Positions 1-8,900 of a DNA stretch of 31,468 bases are shown here, one piece after another. This stretch comes from a virus. A program made the translations under genes and the position numbers. The stretch lies in the IMG/VR virus record IMGVR_UViG_3300044826_000310, positions 1 to 31,468 of that record. The stretch is one strand, 5' to 3'. The notes beneath the pieces were generated by a model, which was given only the letters and a program-made list of their open reading frames with translations, searched no databases and was not told the DNA's origin. Numbering within the stretch: the first letter of the stretch is position 1; the number at the start of each line of letters is the position of its first letter.

Positions 1-855
1 CTACGGCAGCGCATCCGCCGCACGCGGGGAAATCCACAGCACCTCGGTGCGTGGTTGTCGCAAAACTCCCACAGCAAAATGCGCCCGCTCCACCCGCCGC
101 CACCCCACCAGCATCTCGTCGTACAGCGCGGACGGGTATCCGGCCAGCACCACCATCCCCTTGCAGCCCAGTAGCACCTCCAGCAGCTCGACATGCTGTT
201 GCGTGGTCAGCTCATGCCGGTAGCCTGTGTCGGATCGAGTGGAGGGGACGTAGGGGGGATCGACGAAATGCAGCGTCTGGGGCGTGTCCTGGGCTTTGAT
301 CACGGCCAGCGCATCACGGCACTCGATCACCACGCCTTGCAGCCGACGCCGGACAGCCACCAAGCTGCGCGGGTACGTGACCCATTCGCCGGCCTTGCCC
401 CTGCCTGACCCCGTGCGGTGCCGCGCGTCGGCAAACGACCGCTTGCGCGGATCGAACACCGATGCGTGGTGAAACGACAAATAGGCGCGAATGATCGTGC
501 GCTGAGCCGTCACCACCGGATCGGTAGACGACATGAACGCCTGGTCAAACTCGGCGCGGGCGTAGGGTGTGCGGCGCAGCTTGCGCATCAGCGCTGCGCA
601 TTGCATCGGGTCTTGGATGACGCGGAACAGCGACACGATCTCACTGTCGAGGTCGTTGTAGACCTCAATCTCGCTGCGGGTCTTGCGCATCAGCACGCTG
701 GCCGCGCCACCAAACGGCTCGACGTAAATGCGGTGGGGTGGAAGGTGCCGAAGCACCCACGGGGCAATCGCCCACTTGCCTCCAAAGTAGCGCAGCACCG
801 CCCGCTTGGGGCCATCAGCGGCCAAGCTGGCCGGTTTGGTTGTCGTCTGGTTCAC
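1..855 (-). CDS. D12-class DNA adenine N6-methyltransferase (in mom position)
   Basis: Predicted to transfer a methyl group from S-adenosylmethionine to N6 of adenine in phage DNA, a likely anti-restriction modification. The 284-residue product shows the Dam/D12 layout: YFGGK at residues 23-27 and VEPFGGAAS at 45-53 (SAM binding, motif I), NDLD at 67-70, and the catalytic DPPY at 199-202. The start is GTG at 853-855, with GAGGA about 7 nt upstream; the next in-frame ATG would remove the SAM motif. The gene overlaps the end of com by 41 nt in another frame, as mom overlaps com in Mu. The GTG lies in one arm of an 8-bp hairpin, which suggests translational control by Com. The stop codon is the first triplet of the window, so the gene is complete. 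Sequence specificity (GATC or other) cannot be read from the sequence. Confidence 0.93.
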   Translation of the reverse strand: MNQTTTKPASLAADGPKRAVLRYFGGKWAIAPWVLRHLPPHRIYVEPFGGAASVLMRKTRSEIEVYNDLDSEIVSLFRVIQDPMQCAALMRKLRRTPYARAEFDQAFMSSTDPVVTAQRTIIRAYLSFHHASVFDPRKRSFADARHRTGSGRGKAGEWVTYPRSLVAVRRRLQGVVIECRDALAVIKAQDTPQTLHFVDPPYVPSTRSDTGYRHELTTQQHVELLEVLLGCKGMVVLAGYPSALYDEMLVGWRRVERAHFAVGVLRQPRTEVLWISPRAADALP

Positions 856-1024
856 AGAGCCGTCCTCGTTGATGAGTCGCTCTGTGGCGATCGGGGGATT
901 GCGGGATCGTGTCCCTGGTCACGTCGCACATGGTGCCGCATCGCGGGCATTTGATTTGCACTCGGCCGATAAACCGTGCACGCGCCAGCAGCTTGTTACA
1001 GCCGCACCTGATTTCCTCATTCAT
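815..1024 (-). CDS. com: Com-family zinc-finger translational regulator
   Basis: A 69-residue protein resembling Mu Com (62 residues), an RNA-binding zinc-finger protein that activates translation of the downstream modification gene. It starts EEIRCGCNKLLARA and continues to IKCPRCG, giving zinc-ligand cysteines C7, C9, C26 and C29, with another at C33. The C-terminal half is polar and without known domain. The reading frame is open 35 codons further upstream, but family members begin just before the first cysteine pair, so the ATG at 1022-1024 is chosen; its ribosome binding site is weak. The gene overlaps the start of the methylase by 41 nt, which fits translational coupling. Expected role: derepress the methylase late in infection. 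Confidence 0.85.
   Translation of the reverse strand: MNEEIRCGCNKLLARARFIGRVQIKCPRCGTMCDVTRDTIPQSPDRHRATHQRGRLCEPDDNQTGQLGR
853..886 (-). promoter_or_regulatory. Hairpin enclosing the methylase ribosome binding site and GTG start
   Basis: On the minus strand CACAGAGC (879-886) and GCTCTGTG (853-860) are perfect reverse complements separated by 18 nt. The loop holds the GAGGA ribosome binding site and the 3' arm ends in the GTG start codon. In Mu the mom start is likewise held in an mRNA stem-loop that Com opens. The pairing is seen directly; the control role is inferred from the adjacent com-like gene. Confidence 0.6.
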
Positions 1025-1115
1025 TTTGCAAGCCTGTTGCAATTTCTGCCACGTAGGCTCCACCTGCTGCGCGCGCAGTAGTGGGGCCTTGGCCGGCTTG
1101 CAGCTCCTTCTGCAT
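1017..1115 (-). CDS. Possible 32-residue leader ORF overlapping com
   Basis: A short ATG frame lies directly after the strong hairpin and ends in TGA inside the first codons of com (overlap 8 nt, frame differs by one). The product would be 32 residues beginning MQKELQAGQG. No good ribosome binding site precedes it and no family is recognised. The overlapping stop/start would allow translational coupling to com, whose own ribosome binding site is poor. It may equally be a chance frame. Confidence 0.25.
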   Translation of the reverse strand: MQKELQAGQGPTTARAAGGAYVAEIATGLQNE

Positions 1116-1118
1116 GAC

Positions 1119-1159
1119 GGGGCCGCCACCGGTGCTCCAGCACCGGTGGCAGTCGCCCC
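1119..1159 (-). promoter_or_regulatory. Very stable hairpin upstream of com (terminator or attenuator)
   Basis: GCCACCGGTGCT at 1125-1136 and AGCACCGGTGGC at 1139-1150 form a perfect 12-bp stem with a 2-nt centre. GGGGC at 1119-1123 can also pair with GCCCC at 1155-1159 across small internal loops. It sits between the last tail gene (stop at 1165) and com. There is no T-run on either strand, so it is not a standard rho-independent terminator. It may reduce read-through into com or protect the 3' end of the tail message. Confidence 0.5.
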
Positions 1160-1164
1160 ACTCT

Positions 1165-1398
1165 TTAAATGTCGATTTCGACGTAGGTCATCCCTGGCGC
1201 GCTGCCTTCGATGACGCCGGCGCGCACGAACACCGTAGCGCCGGCAGCAGGCGCATCGCCTCGGGCCGTGATCCGATCGCCGCCAGGCAGCTCCACCACG
1301 GCCACACCTTGGCTCACGCTGACCACCGTACCCACTTGCACCGGCACATCCAGTCCCAGCGCGTCGCGCAGGGCGCGATACAGGTTAGGGCTGCTCAT
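1165..1398 (-). CDS. Small beta-rich phage tail protein, unknown
   Basis: A 77-residue protein from the ATG at 1396-1398, chosen because GGAG stands 9 nt upstream; five further codons are open before it. It overlaps the end of the 711-residue hub-like gene by 14 nt, so the two are probably co-translated. The sequence has short beta-type stretches (VQVGTVVSVSQGVAVVELPGG, then ATVFVRAGVIEG) resembling an OB-fold or spike-like barrel. The family is not recognised. Its place at the end of the tail operon suggests a tail-tip or baseplate accessory part. Confidence 0.7.
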   Translation of the reverse strand: MSSPNLYRALRDALGLDVPVQVGTVVSVSQGVAVVELPGGDRITARGDAPAAGATVFVRAGVIEGSAPGMTYVEIDI

Positions 1399-3520
1399 AG
1401 GTCTGCACTCCAATCGTCTGCCACACGCTGGCCCGCCCAGCTTGAATTGACAAGCTGCGCGTCATCCCCAGGCGAGTCAAATCGCCGTCCACGTACTGCA
1501 CCAGCTTGCCGGGGACGATGGCGCCGGTTTGGGCGAGTACCGGCAGACGAAGTTGCACCAGCGCTTGTCGCCCCACGTCCGACAGCACCGGCAACGCCCT
1601 GGCACGGGCTGCCTGCACATCCGTACACAGAGCGTCCGTGATCATCGGCGCCACCAAATCGCCCGCCGTGCCGCCACGGGTGACGCGCCCGAGAACGCCC
1701 CCCGCCGTAGTCCCTGAGACAAACACCCGGCTGTAGATGGCCTTCGACGTCCACTCGATCCCCTCTTGGCGCACCACGGCGGCAGGCAGCTCGATGTCAG
1801 GCACCAGGCTGTCCCAGGCCCATGGCGCAGCCAGGTAGCGCGGCAGAACCATCAATTCGTTCCCGGCGGGGGAAGATTGGACATACCCACCCGCCGCCTC
1901 GGCAATGCGACAGATCGCACTGATCGGCGTGCCTTGGTGGCTCCACACGCCTGCTGGAACCAGCCAATCTGGCACCTGCCAATCAATGGCCCAGTCGCTT
2001 GGCACGCCATTGGTGGCCAGTGTGTCGAGCGCCAACTGTTGCGTCATTGCCGCCACGACGGCGTTGTTGAACGTGCGCTTGGCTGCATAAGGAGCGTCCC
2101 AAATGGCCGAGGCGCTGCGCCCACCGATCGACAGCGACGACTTGCTCCACTCACGGTCGCGCTGCGCCGACTCCACGATCACCCGCCACACCTGCCCATT
2201 GACATGTGCCAGCAGTTCGCAGGCCGCTGCGCCTGCTGCCGGCGCCAGTTTGGCCTGATCGCTGGCCGCAATCGACGCGCTCCAGCGCCATGCCCAGCTA
2301 TCTACATCCGCACTGAGGGTCAGTGAGGTGCAGTTGATGGCGGTGCCGTCGTCCGCCCGAACCAGTTGAACGTCATTGATCACGAGGTACACCCTCCGCG
2401 CCGGGACGATGATCCCTGGCAATAGCTGTCGATCACAGCGGAAAATCAGATGCGGACTGGCCGGCGCTGGAACAAAAAACCGCAGGTCAGGCGTGCGCGG
2501 CCCGCAGCAGGTGTTGACGGGGATCACCGACCCCGGCATCACGCTGACGCCAGGCGGTGGCCTGACCGCATCCCGGCTCGACGCCTGCCACACCAGCGGC
2601 ATCGGGGTCGCCACCTGCCACTGATCCGGTCGCGCGGTATGTCGCGGCGCGGCCGGGCGCGCTCGAACGTCCAACCACGGGCGGGCTGTGCGCAGCAAAT
2701 CACGCTGTTTGAAGGCCGCGCCGCTGCCCATCTGCCGTGCATCCGCGTGCGTCACCTGCGCCGCCACCTGGCAGCGTTGGTGATCCCGGTGCCTGTACCG
2801 CGCACCAGCGGACAGCCGCCGGGCGTCTATTTGTCGCATCGTGGCTGTGCTGCCGAGGCGGGCGGTATCGACCTGCATCAGGCGGGCACCTTGGTGCATG
2901 GTTCGAAGCGGCGCATACGTCACCGCTGCTTGCACGGCCACCGGGGCGGATGGGGCCATCACAGCCACCACAGCCGCATCCAGTGTCACGGCGCGCTGGT
3001 GGCTTACGCCGATATCACGGGCCGGCCCCCGCGACACATCGGCGTCGTACACCCCCACCCCAGCCGGCACGACAGGCCCGCCCACTTGCACGGCAGCCAC
3101 GGCGGTCACGGCATTGGCCTGCAAGGTGGCCACGGGCACCACACTCGGCAGCGTCACTGCCGCCTGCACCGCGACACCCAGCACCGCCGCACCCGCAGGC
3201 GCAACCGTTGGCAGCGTCACCGCTGCTTGAACAGCCACCCCAACAACGCCCGCGCCGGCAGGCACGACACGCGGAAGGATCACCGCCGCCTGCGCCGCCA
3301 CACCAAGCACTACCGCACCCGCAGGCGTGACCGCCGGCAGCGTCACGGCGACTTGCGCCAGCCGCCCCAGCGCCTCGTACGTGACCCCTGCGGTCAGCGT
3401 CACCCCCGGCAACCCCACCGCCATCTGCGCCGCAAACACCGGCGCGGTGCCGTCGTCGCCGAACAGCAGCGCCGACGATGCGGGCAACCCCGCCGCAAAT
3501 CGCAGGTCGGTGGTGGCCAC
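1385..3520 (-). CDS. Tail hub/tip protein with N-terminal Ala-Val repeats
   Basis: A 711-residue protein starting at GTG 3518-3520, eight bases after the preceding stop. Residues about 52-132 hold about four copies of a 21-residue repeat with core VAVQAAVTLP..VPAGA. Residues about 215-300 form an Arg/His-rich stretch with repeated DARRL/DARQM motifs. The C-terminal half (about 365-711) looks like a phage tail hub: SIGGRSASAIWDAPYA, then VSGTTAGG, then PGKLVQYVDG with GMTRSLSIQ and WQTIGVQTYE at the end, a pattern of gp27/Mu gp44-type hub domains. It probably sits at the tail tip below the 1188-residue protein. The hub assignment is by pattern only. Confidence 0.75.
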   Translation of the reverse strand: MATTDLRFAAGLPASSALLFGDDGTAPVFAAQMAVGLPGVTLTAGVTYEALGRLAQVAVTLPAVTPAGAVVLGVAAQAAVILPRVVPAGAGVVGVAVQAAVTLPTVAPAGAAVLGVAVQAAVTLPSVVPVATLQANAVTAVAAVQVGGPVVPAGVGVYDADVSRGPARDIGVSHQRAVTLDAAVVAVMAPSAPVAVQAAVTYAPLRTMHQGARLMQVDTARLGSTATMRQIDARRLSAGARYRHRDHQRCQVAAQVTHADARQMGSGAAFKQRDLLRTARPWLDVRARPAAPRHTARPDQWQVATPMPLVWQASSRDAVRPPPGVSVMPGSVIPVNTCCGPRTPDLRFFVPAPASPHLIFRCDRQLLPGIIVPARRVYLVINDVQLVRADDGTAINCTSLTLSADVDSWAWRWSASIAASDQAKLAPAAGAAACELLAHVNGQVWRVIVESAQRDREWSKSSLSIGGRSASAIWDAPYAAKRTFNNAVVAAMTQQLALDTLATNGVPSDWAIDWQVPDWLVPAGVWSHQGTPISAICRIAEAAGGYVQSSPAGNELMVLPRYLAAPWAWDSLVPDIELPAAVVRQEGIEWTSKAIYSRVFVSGTTAGGVLGRVTRGGTAGDLVAPMITDALCTDVQAARARALPVLSDVGRQALVQLRLPVLAQTGAIVPGKLVQYVDGDLTRLGMTRSLSIQAGRASVWQTIGVQTYEQP
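3125..3367 (-). repeat. Coding tandem repeat, 63-bp period
   Basis: About four degenerate copies of a 21-codon unit (VAVQAAVTLP-x-V-x-PAGA) within the N-terminal part of the hub-like gene. The unit alternates hydrophobic beta-type residues with Pro and Gly, suggesting a fibrous or beta-solenoid-like extension. Confidence 0.7.
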
Positions 3521-3527
3521 GAGCGGC

Positions 3528-3914
3528 TTACGTCAGCGTCAGGCTGGTCAGGCGGACAAAACCGCCGGCATACAGCGCCACCGCCGACAGGATGACTTCA
3601 TGTCCACTCCCAGCGATCCCGACGGACATGTCCAACAGGGCCGCGCCCGCTGACGTGGACAGCCGCGCCCATCCCGCCGTGCCCGACGCGGCCACCGTCG
3701 CATCAGCCGTTGCAGAGACCGTCAACACGCCCGCCACTGGCGCCGCCACGGTGGCCGACATCACCAGATCAGCCAGCAGCGTGCCCGTGGCCGCCGTCTG
3801 GGGCGTTGCCGGTGCGGCGCCCGTGTAAATTTTGAGCCGAGCTGGGCCGGCGGTGAGCAGCGAGCGCAGGGCTTCTGCCCGCGCCGCAATGAGAACGTCT
3901 GATTGATTGGCCAT
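3528..3914 (-). CDS. Unknown phage tail-cluster protein (128 aa)
   Basis: Begins at the ATG 3912-3914, with GGAG 5 nt upstream; the longer open frame has no such signal. The product starts MANQSDVLIAARAEALRSLL, an amphipathic helix, then becomes Ala/Thr/Val-rich and beta-like, with GWARLSTSAGAALLDMSVG in the middle. It lies 2 bp after the discoidin-like protein and 8 bp before the hub-like gene in a tightly packed tail operon. No family is recognised; a structural or assembly role at the tail tip is inferred from position only. Confidence 0.75.
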   Translation of the reverse strand: MANQSDVLIAARAEALRSLLTAGPARLKIYTGAAPATPQTAATGTLLADLVMSATVAAPVAGVLTVSATADATVAASGTAGWARLSTSAGAALLDMSVGIAGSGHEVILSAVALYAGGFVRLTSLTLT

Positions 3915-3916
3915 GG

Positions 3917-4702
3917 TTACTCCAAGGTGGGCGCGAGCCCGTCGGCGATCAGGGCGCGGTACGTCCCGGCGTTGTCGTGGCACACCACCGAGTACGTGTC
4001 GGCCACGGAGAGCCCATCGAACCGGTACAGCCCATCCGTGCCCGACCACGTCTCACGCACCACGCGCCTCAGCCGCTCCGAGATCAGCAGCACCCGCCGC
4101 GCCAGCGGTGTCACTGGCGGCCCCAGCACGGCCACGGAACCCGCGATCACGCCGGGCCCACCATCAATGTCTCGGGCCGATGGCGCCAAATCAGGCAACA
4201 CCGATGCCACCGCACCGCCGGGCGCACCGCTGGCTGTCAGGCCGCGCGTCAGGTCGTACAGCACTGACCTGACCGGGACGATGATGCCGACCTTCCACGC
4301 CAAATCTGTGCTGGATGTGGGTGACGGGAGCGCGGCGTAGCCGTACTGCACCCATGTCGTGCCGTCGTCCGACCACTCCACGAGGGCTCCGATCCAATAG
4401 TGATCGCCGCCACCCGGAAGCTGCTGCACAGCAATCTGCGCGACATCGACCGCTGCGGGCCACTGGTAGCCGATCCATCGATCCGGGGCGTGCCCTTCGT
4501 ACATGTAGGCCTGCCAATAGGTGGCGGCGGCGCCGTCGTATGCACGTTCTGGGGCGTTGTCGACGTACTGCGACGACGCAATCGCCGTGCCACCCGCGAC
4601 CAAATTGCTACCCGCCGCGCTGCGAAATTGCAGCTCGCCCACCAAGACCTGGCCGCTCAGCGTGGCGATGCACCTGCATCGCCACCAACGATGGGCACTC
4701 AT
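3917..4702 (-). CDS. Discoidin (F5/8 type C)-like tail protein, possible receptor binder
   Basis: A 261-residue protein whose ATG (4700-4702) overlaps the preceding stop as ATGA. Residues about 40-125 resemble an F5/8 type C carbohydrate-binding fold: AYDGAAATYWQA, then WIGYQWPAAVDVAQIAVQ and LVEWSDDGTTWVQY, the usual pattern of a substituent of unit mass, a planar lattice and a final strand. The C-terminal 60 residues (RVLLISERLRRVVRETWSG, then GLYRFDGLSVADTYSVVC) look like a small beta-sandwich of carboxypeptidase-regulatory or transthyretin type. Together with its place in the tail cluster this suggests host-surface binding. The exact family is inferred, not tested. Confidence 0.7.
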   Translation of the reverse strand: MSAHRWWRCRCIATLSGQVLVGELQFRSAAGSNLVAGGTAIASSQYVDNAPERAYDGAAATYWQAYMYEGHAPDRWIGYQWPAAVDVAQIAVQQLPGGGDHYWIGALVEWSDDGTTWVQYGYAALPSPTSSTDLAWKVGIIVPVRSVLYDLTRGLTASGAPGGAVASVLPDLAPSARDIDGGPGVIAGSVAVLGPPVTPLARRVLLISERLRRVVRETWSGTDGLYRFDGLSVADTYSVVCHDNAGTYRALIADGLAPTLE

Positions 4703-5955
4703 GTCCACGGCCCCGTCAGATCAATGGCCATGGTCACGCCGTCACCCTCGCTGTACCCCTGCCACGCCACCGCCATCATCCGGCGGGTGGTGTTTCTGAC
4801 GACCTGGTCGAACACAGCGCCGTGCCCGACCGGCTTGTATTGAGGCATCCAATACAACCCCCGGAACGTCCCCCTGACGGAGTTCATCCCCTCTTGCACG
4901 CACAGCGTCGGCGTCAGCCACAGCCCGTTGTCCGGGCCGTGTGGGTACTGCATTGGCCCTCGCCCCGATGTCAGCACCCCATTGGCCATGTGCAGTGCCG
5001 GCGTGGCCGCGCACTTGACGGGGAGCCCCTGTTGCGTGTGGTTGCGCAGCAGCCATTTGCCGGCATAGGCCAGCGACTCGCCCAGGCCAAAGCTGTTGCC
5101 GGAACCGGGCTGATCCTCGTTGGCGCTCTCAGTTGCCACCAGCACCGTCCCCGTCGCGTCACCTGCGGCCACGTAAGACGACACATCCCCAAACGCGTAC
5201 TGCGCGAACCCACCCCAGCCCGTTGACACCTTGACCCACAGGTAGAACATCACGCCATCACCGACCAGCAGCCAATCCCGATTACCGGCGCCGCCGTCCC
5301 CCTCATTCAGCCACCCGTACTGCCGCGCGTGAATCCACTTCGCCCACCCCCAATCCCCACCGGTGCCCGCCGTCGTCCAGTTGCGCGCAGGGTTGGTGGG
5401 GTCATACGGCGCTTGGATGCCCGTGACCACGATCGGATTGATCCCGCTGATCGCCGATGCGATCCCCACTGACGCCCATTTGGCCCACGCTGAGTCGTAC
5501 CCCGCCCGCTGGGAGTTGTCCACCACCAGCAGGTTGCGGTTACCCGTGGGGGCCCGGTAGGCGCCCCGGTTTGTACCCGTGTTGGGCTTGCTCCACCCCA
5601 GGCTGGGCGTTTTGGCGGTGATCGATGTGGTGGTGGTCGCCGTGCGGATCGACCCCGGATCGTCGAGCTGAAAAGTAAAACTCGTGGCCTGCGCGCTCAG
5701 CACCGTCCAGCGGCCGTTGTAGTTGGCCTGCGCGCAGCCGGCAATCTCCACGACCTGCCCGGCCACGAATGCATGCCCGCCGGTGACCGTGGCCGTGGCC
5801 ACCCCCGCGACGGTCGATGTCAGCGTGGCGATCGTCTTGACCCCGTACCCATTGACCAAGCAGGCGTCCAACAGCGCCGTCAAACTCCCCCAGGCGTTGG
5901 TGAGCTGCGGCGCCCCTGCCAAGTAGTTCGCATGCCAAAAAACCGATGCGGCCAT
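4699..5955 (-). CDS. Phage tail protein (418 aa), possibly tip or fibre
   Basis: Starts at ATG 5953-5955 with GAGGAG five bases upstream. Residues about 40-110 contain a beta-rich domain (TLTSTVAGVATATVTGGHAF, VVEIAGC, YNGRWTVLSAQATSFTFQLDD), like the small barrel found in many phage tail proteins. The remaining 300 residues are rich in Trp, Gly and Asn (GGDWGWAKWIHARQYGWLNEG, MFYLWVKVSTGWGG), typical of exposed beta structures. It overlaps the discoidin-like gene by 4 nt and follows the 1188-residue protein after 14 bp. The function is unknown beyond a tail structural role. Confidence 0.78.
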   Translation of the reverse strand: MAASVFWHANYLAGAPQLTNAWGSLTALLDACLVNGYGVKTIATLTSTVAGVATATVTGGHAFVAGQVVEIAGCAQANYNGRWTVLSAQATSFTFQLDDPGSIRTATTTTSITAKTPSLGWSKPNTGTNRGAYRAPTGNRNLLVVDNSQRAGYDSAWAKWASVGIASAISGINPIVVTGIQAPYDPTNPARNWTTAGTGGDWGWAKWIHARQYGWLNEGDGGAGNRDWLLVGDGVMFYLWVKVSTGWGGFAQYAFGDVSSYVAAGDATGTVLVATESANEDQPGSGNSFGLGESLAYAGKWLLRNHTQQGLPVKCAATPALHMANGVLTSGRGPMQYPHGPDNGLWLTPTLCVQEGMNSVRGTFRGLYWMPQYKPVGHGAVFDQVVRNTTRRMMAVAWQGYSEGDGVTMAIDLTGPWT

Positions 5956-5969
5956 GTGATCTCCTCAAT

Positions 5970-8900
5970 TTAAGCGTCCACGTCGCCACGCAGCGACAGT
6001 TCAAATTGATCCGGTGTGTCATACGCTGCGCCCGGATTGATCGTGCGAACGACCCAAATCGGTGCCATCGCACCGATGGTGTTGATCCGCAGGATCGCGC
6101 CCACCGACCACCCACCGCCGCCCCAGCCAGCCGCTGGAATGTGCATATAGGGCGCCCCAGATGGCCCGAGCGGCTCGAAGTCCTGGCCGGTGTTACCCAC
6201 GGCCACGACACCCACATGCTCGCCAATCAGCTCGTAGCTCGTCGTCGTGGTGAACCGGGCAATCCAGCGCTCCGTGATGCCCCCCCGGTTTGTGATCAGG
6301 ATGGGATGGTCGGCGTTGTTGTAGGCCGCCAGGGTGCTTGAACCCGGTTCGGGGCTGTCAGACCACGCGCCGAACCAACTCGATTGGTCAAACACGCGCT
6401 CCACGCGGGCAAACAGATCCCCGAGCACCAGCGCCGTCGAGACGTAACTTCCAGGCGCCGAGTAGTCGTGGGTGATGGGCCGAGACAGCCCGATCTCCCC
6501 ATTGATCTGCACGTCGCGGATCATCGCCATGTCTTCCACGCGCCCTTCGATTCGCACGGGCTGGGCGTAGGCCGAAACGTCGCTGAAGGTTGCCGTCCCA
6601 GCGTCCAAATCGGTGGTGTAGCCGGTGCTGATCACCGCACCGTTGGCCCCCACCACGCGCAATCGAGACAGCCGCTCGCGCCCAGCAAACACCGTCTGCC
6701 CATTGGCCACGGTGGCCGTGACGGCTGTTTTGGCACCGACCACAACGAACCCACCCGCTCTGAAAATCGGCACCCGCCCGTCACTTGGAAGCCGCACGGG
6801 ATCCATGCCCAGGATGCTGGCATCGAGCGGCAGGTAGCTGTAGGCCACCGCGCTGTAGCGCAGCGTGGTCATGACGATCGGATCGGGCCGCCAGATGCGC
6901 CCATCCGACTCCACCCGGCTGGCCGAATACCACGGCTGGGATTCATTTCCCGCCGCCGTGACCATCGCCCCGAACCGCACCCGCACCAGCCCGGTCTCGT
7001 AATCCACGCTGCCCGCCACGCCGGTGCCACTGATCACGCCATCCACCCCCGCCGTGACCGATTTGGGGCCCCCGGTCGTGCGCGTCCACTGGATCGACAG
7101 CGATCCCGGTCGCAAGGGCGCCGAGGAAGCCCTGAACACAAACTCGCTGGACAGCGCATTGCCCAAGGTGGTGACGCACGACACCCGGCTGAGTGCATTG
7201 GTCGCCCCCGTGGCCCAGGACGACAGGGCAATGACGCCCGTGGTGTAGTCGATGGTGCCCCGCGTCAGCCAGCCAGACGCCACGGTGTTTTCGCGCAGCA
7301 CACCCGTGCCACTGTCCCCCCACGGCTGCGATCCGGGGATCGTCAGCACCACCGTGCCAGGCACCACTGGCGCCACAACGCCCGGCACCAGTTGCACCTT
7401 CGGGGTGAACGTCACCGTCTCGGTGCGGGTGCTCGTCGAGCCGGGCGAGTTGTACCGCAGGGTCACCGCCCCGGATTCATCGGCTGGGTAAATGGACGGC
7501 GCATCCACATACTCCAGCCCGGTATAGGTCAAGCGCCAGCGGTATAAATCGTCGTCCAATGCGGCGCTGTATTTCGGCCTCGGTAATTTGATCGTGACAT
7601 CTGGATTCCAGGTAATCGCTCCCGTCGCATACGTCACTGTGCCAATTTGCACACCTTCCCGCATGATTTTTCCGCCGCCGTCGTCCCGCGCATATTGCGT
7701 CGGATCGACCCACGTCGAAACGCCCATTTCGGTCAACTGGCCCAGGGTATAGGTGCCCAGCACAGCAGTGTCTGTGACGGTGTTCCACTCAACCTCCAAG
7801 CTCCCCGGCGTGATGGCCGCCGAAGCTGTCACCGCCAGCCGCCCATCGCCCTGCCGCGACGGATGTGCAAATGCGTCGGACGTCTTGGGGCCGGCCACAT
7901 AGCCGATCGTCAACTGCGCCCCTACGGCGGGCAGGGTCGCGGGCGCGAACGCCTCGATCACCCCCTGCGCCACGCGCACCGTGCCCGTGGCATGGCCGGA
8001 CAGCACCCCATCCGCGCCAGCGGTGGCGCTCTTGGACACGCCCGCTTGCAGCCAAGACACCGTCACTGAGCCCGGCTGTACCGATGTTCCAGCCGGCGGC
8101 GCCAACGCGATCGTCTGCGTCGCCTTGAGCGTCACAGCGGTGGGGTGCCGGGTCTCTTGCGTCGGTGCGCCCCAGCTCAGGATGACCGAACTACCCACAT
8201 CCGGCAGCACACCCAGCGTCAGGATGTAGCCGCCCGTCGCGGGGTTGAACGTGCCGGCGCCGTAGCTGGCATCGCTGCCCTTGAGCGCGCCGGTGCCATC
8301 GTCCGACAGCACATACCACCGCCCGCCCGCGCGGTAGCTGGCCGAGAGCGTGCCGGGCTGGGGCTGAGGATCGATCACCCCCACGTAGGACTGACTGCGG
8401 GACGCCGCCGTGATCTCGATTTCGGCGCTCTGCGGAACCCGCAGCACCTGCGCTGCGGGGGTGTAGGTGATGACCTTGCTGGCCGAGTAGTCCCCTGCGG
8501 CGGATGTCAGCAGCCCGTTGGCGTAGTCGATGGTGCCCACATCGGCCCCGGCTGATCGCAACATCCCGCCAGCGTCGGTGATCGTGACACCGGCCACTTG
8601 GATCGACAGTGATCCTGGAAGGCACCCTCCCGGCAGAGCCAGCTTGGTGGTGGGTGTCCACGCATGGGTGGCGGTGTAGGTGACACTGCCCGCGCCCGGG
8701 ATCGGCAGCCCAGCAGCCGCATAGGGCGGCATGACCGACAGCGGCGCCTCGGTCTGGGCGCTGGGCACCAGTTGCGAGTAGATCGACTCTGCCTTGATCT
8801 TCATCGCCCCCATGCTGACCGACTCGGCCAGGGGCGACACCCCAGCGTAGGTGCCCGCATCGGCCACCACGGTATCGCGCACCGCAGCAGCGGTGCTGAG

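Noticed and set aside
2450-3595. 381-codon plus-strand open frame, Arg/His-rich
   Set aside because: Antisense shadow of the repeat region of the hub-like gene.
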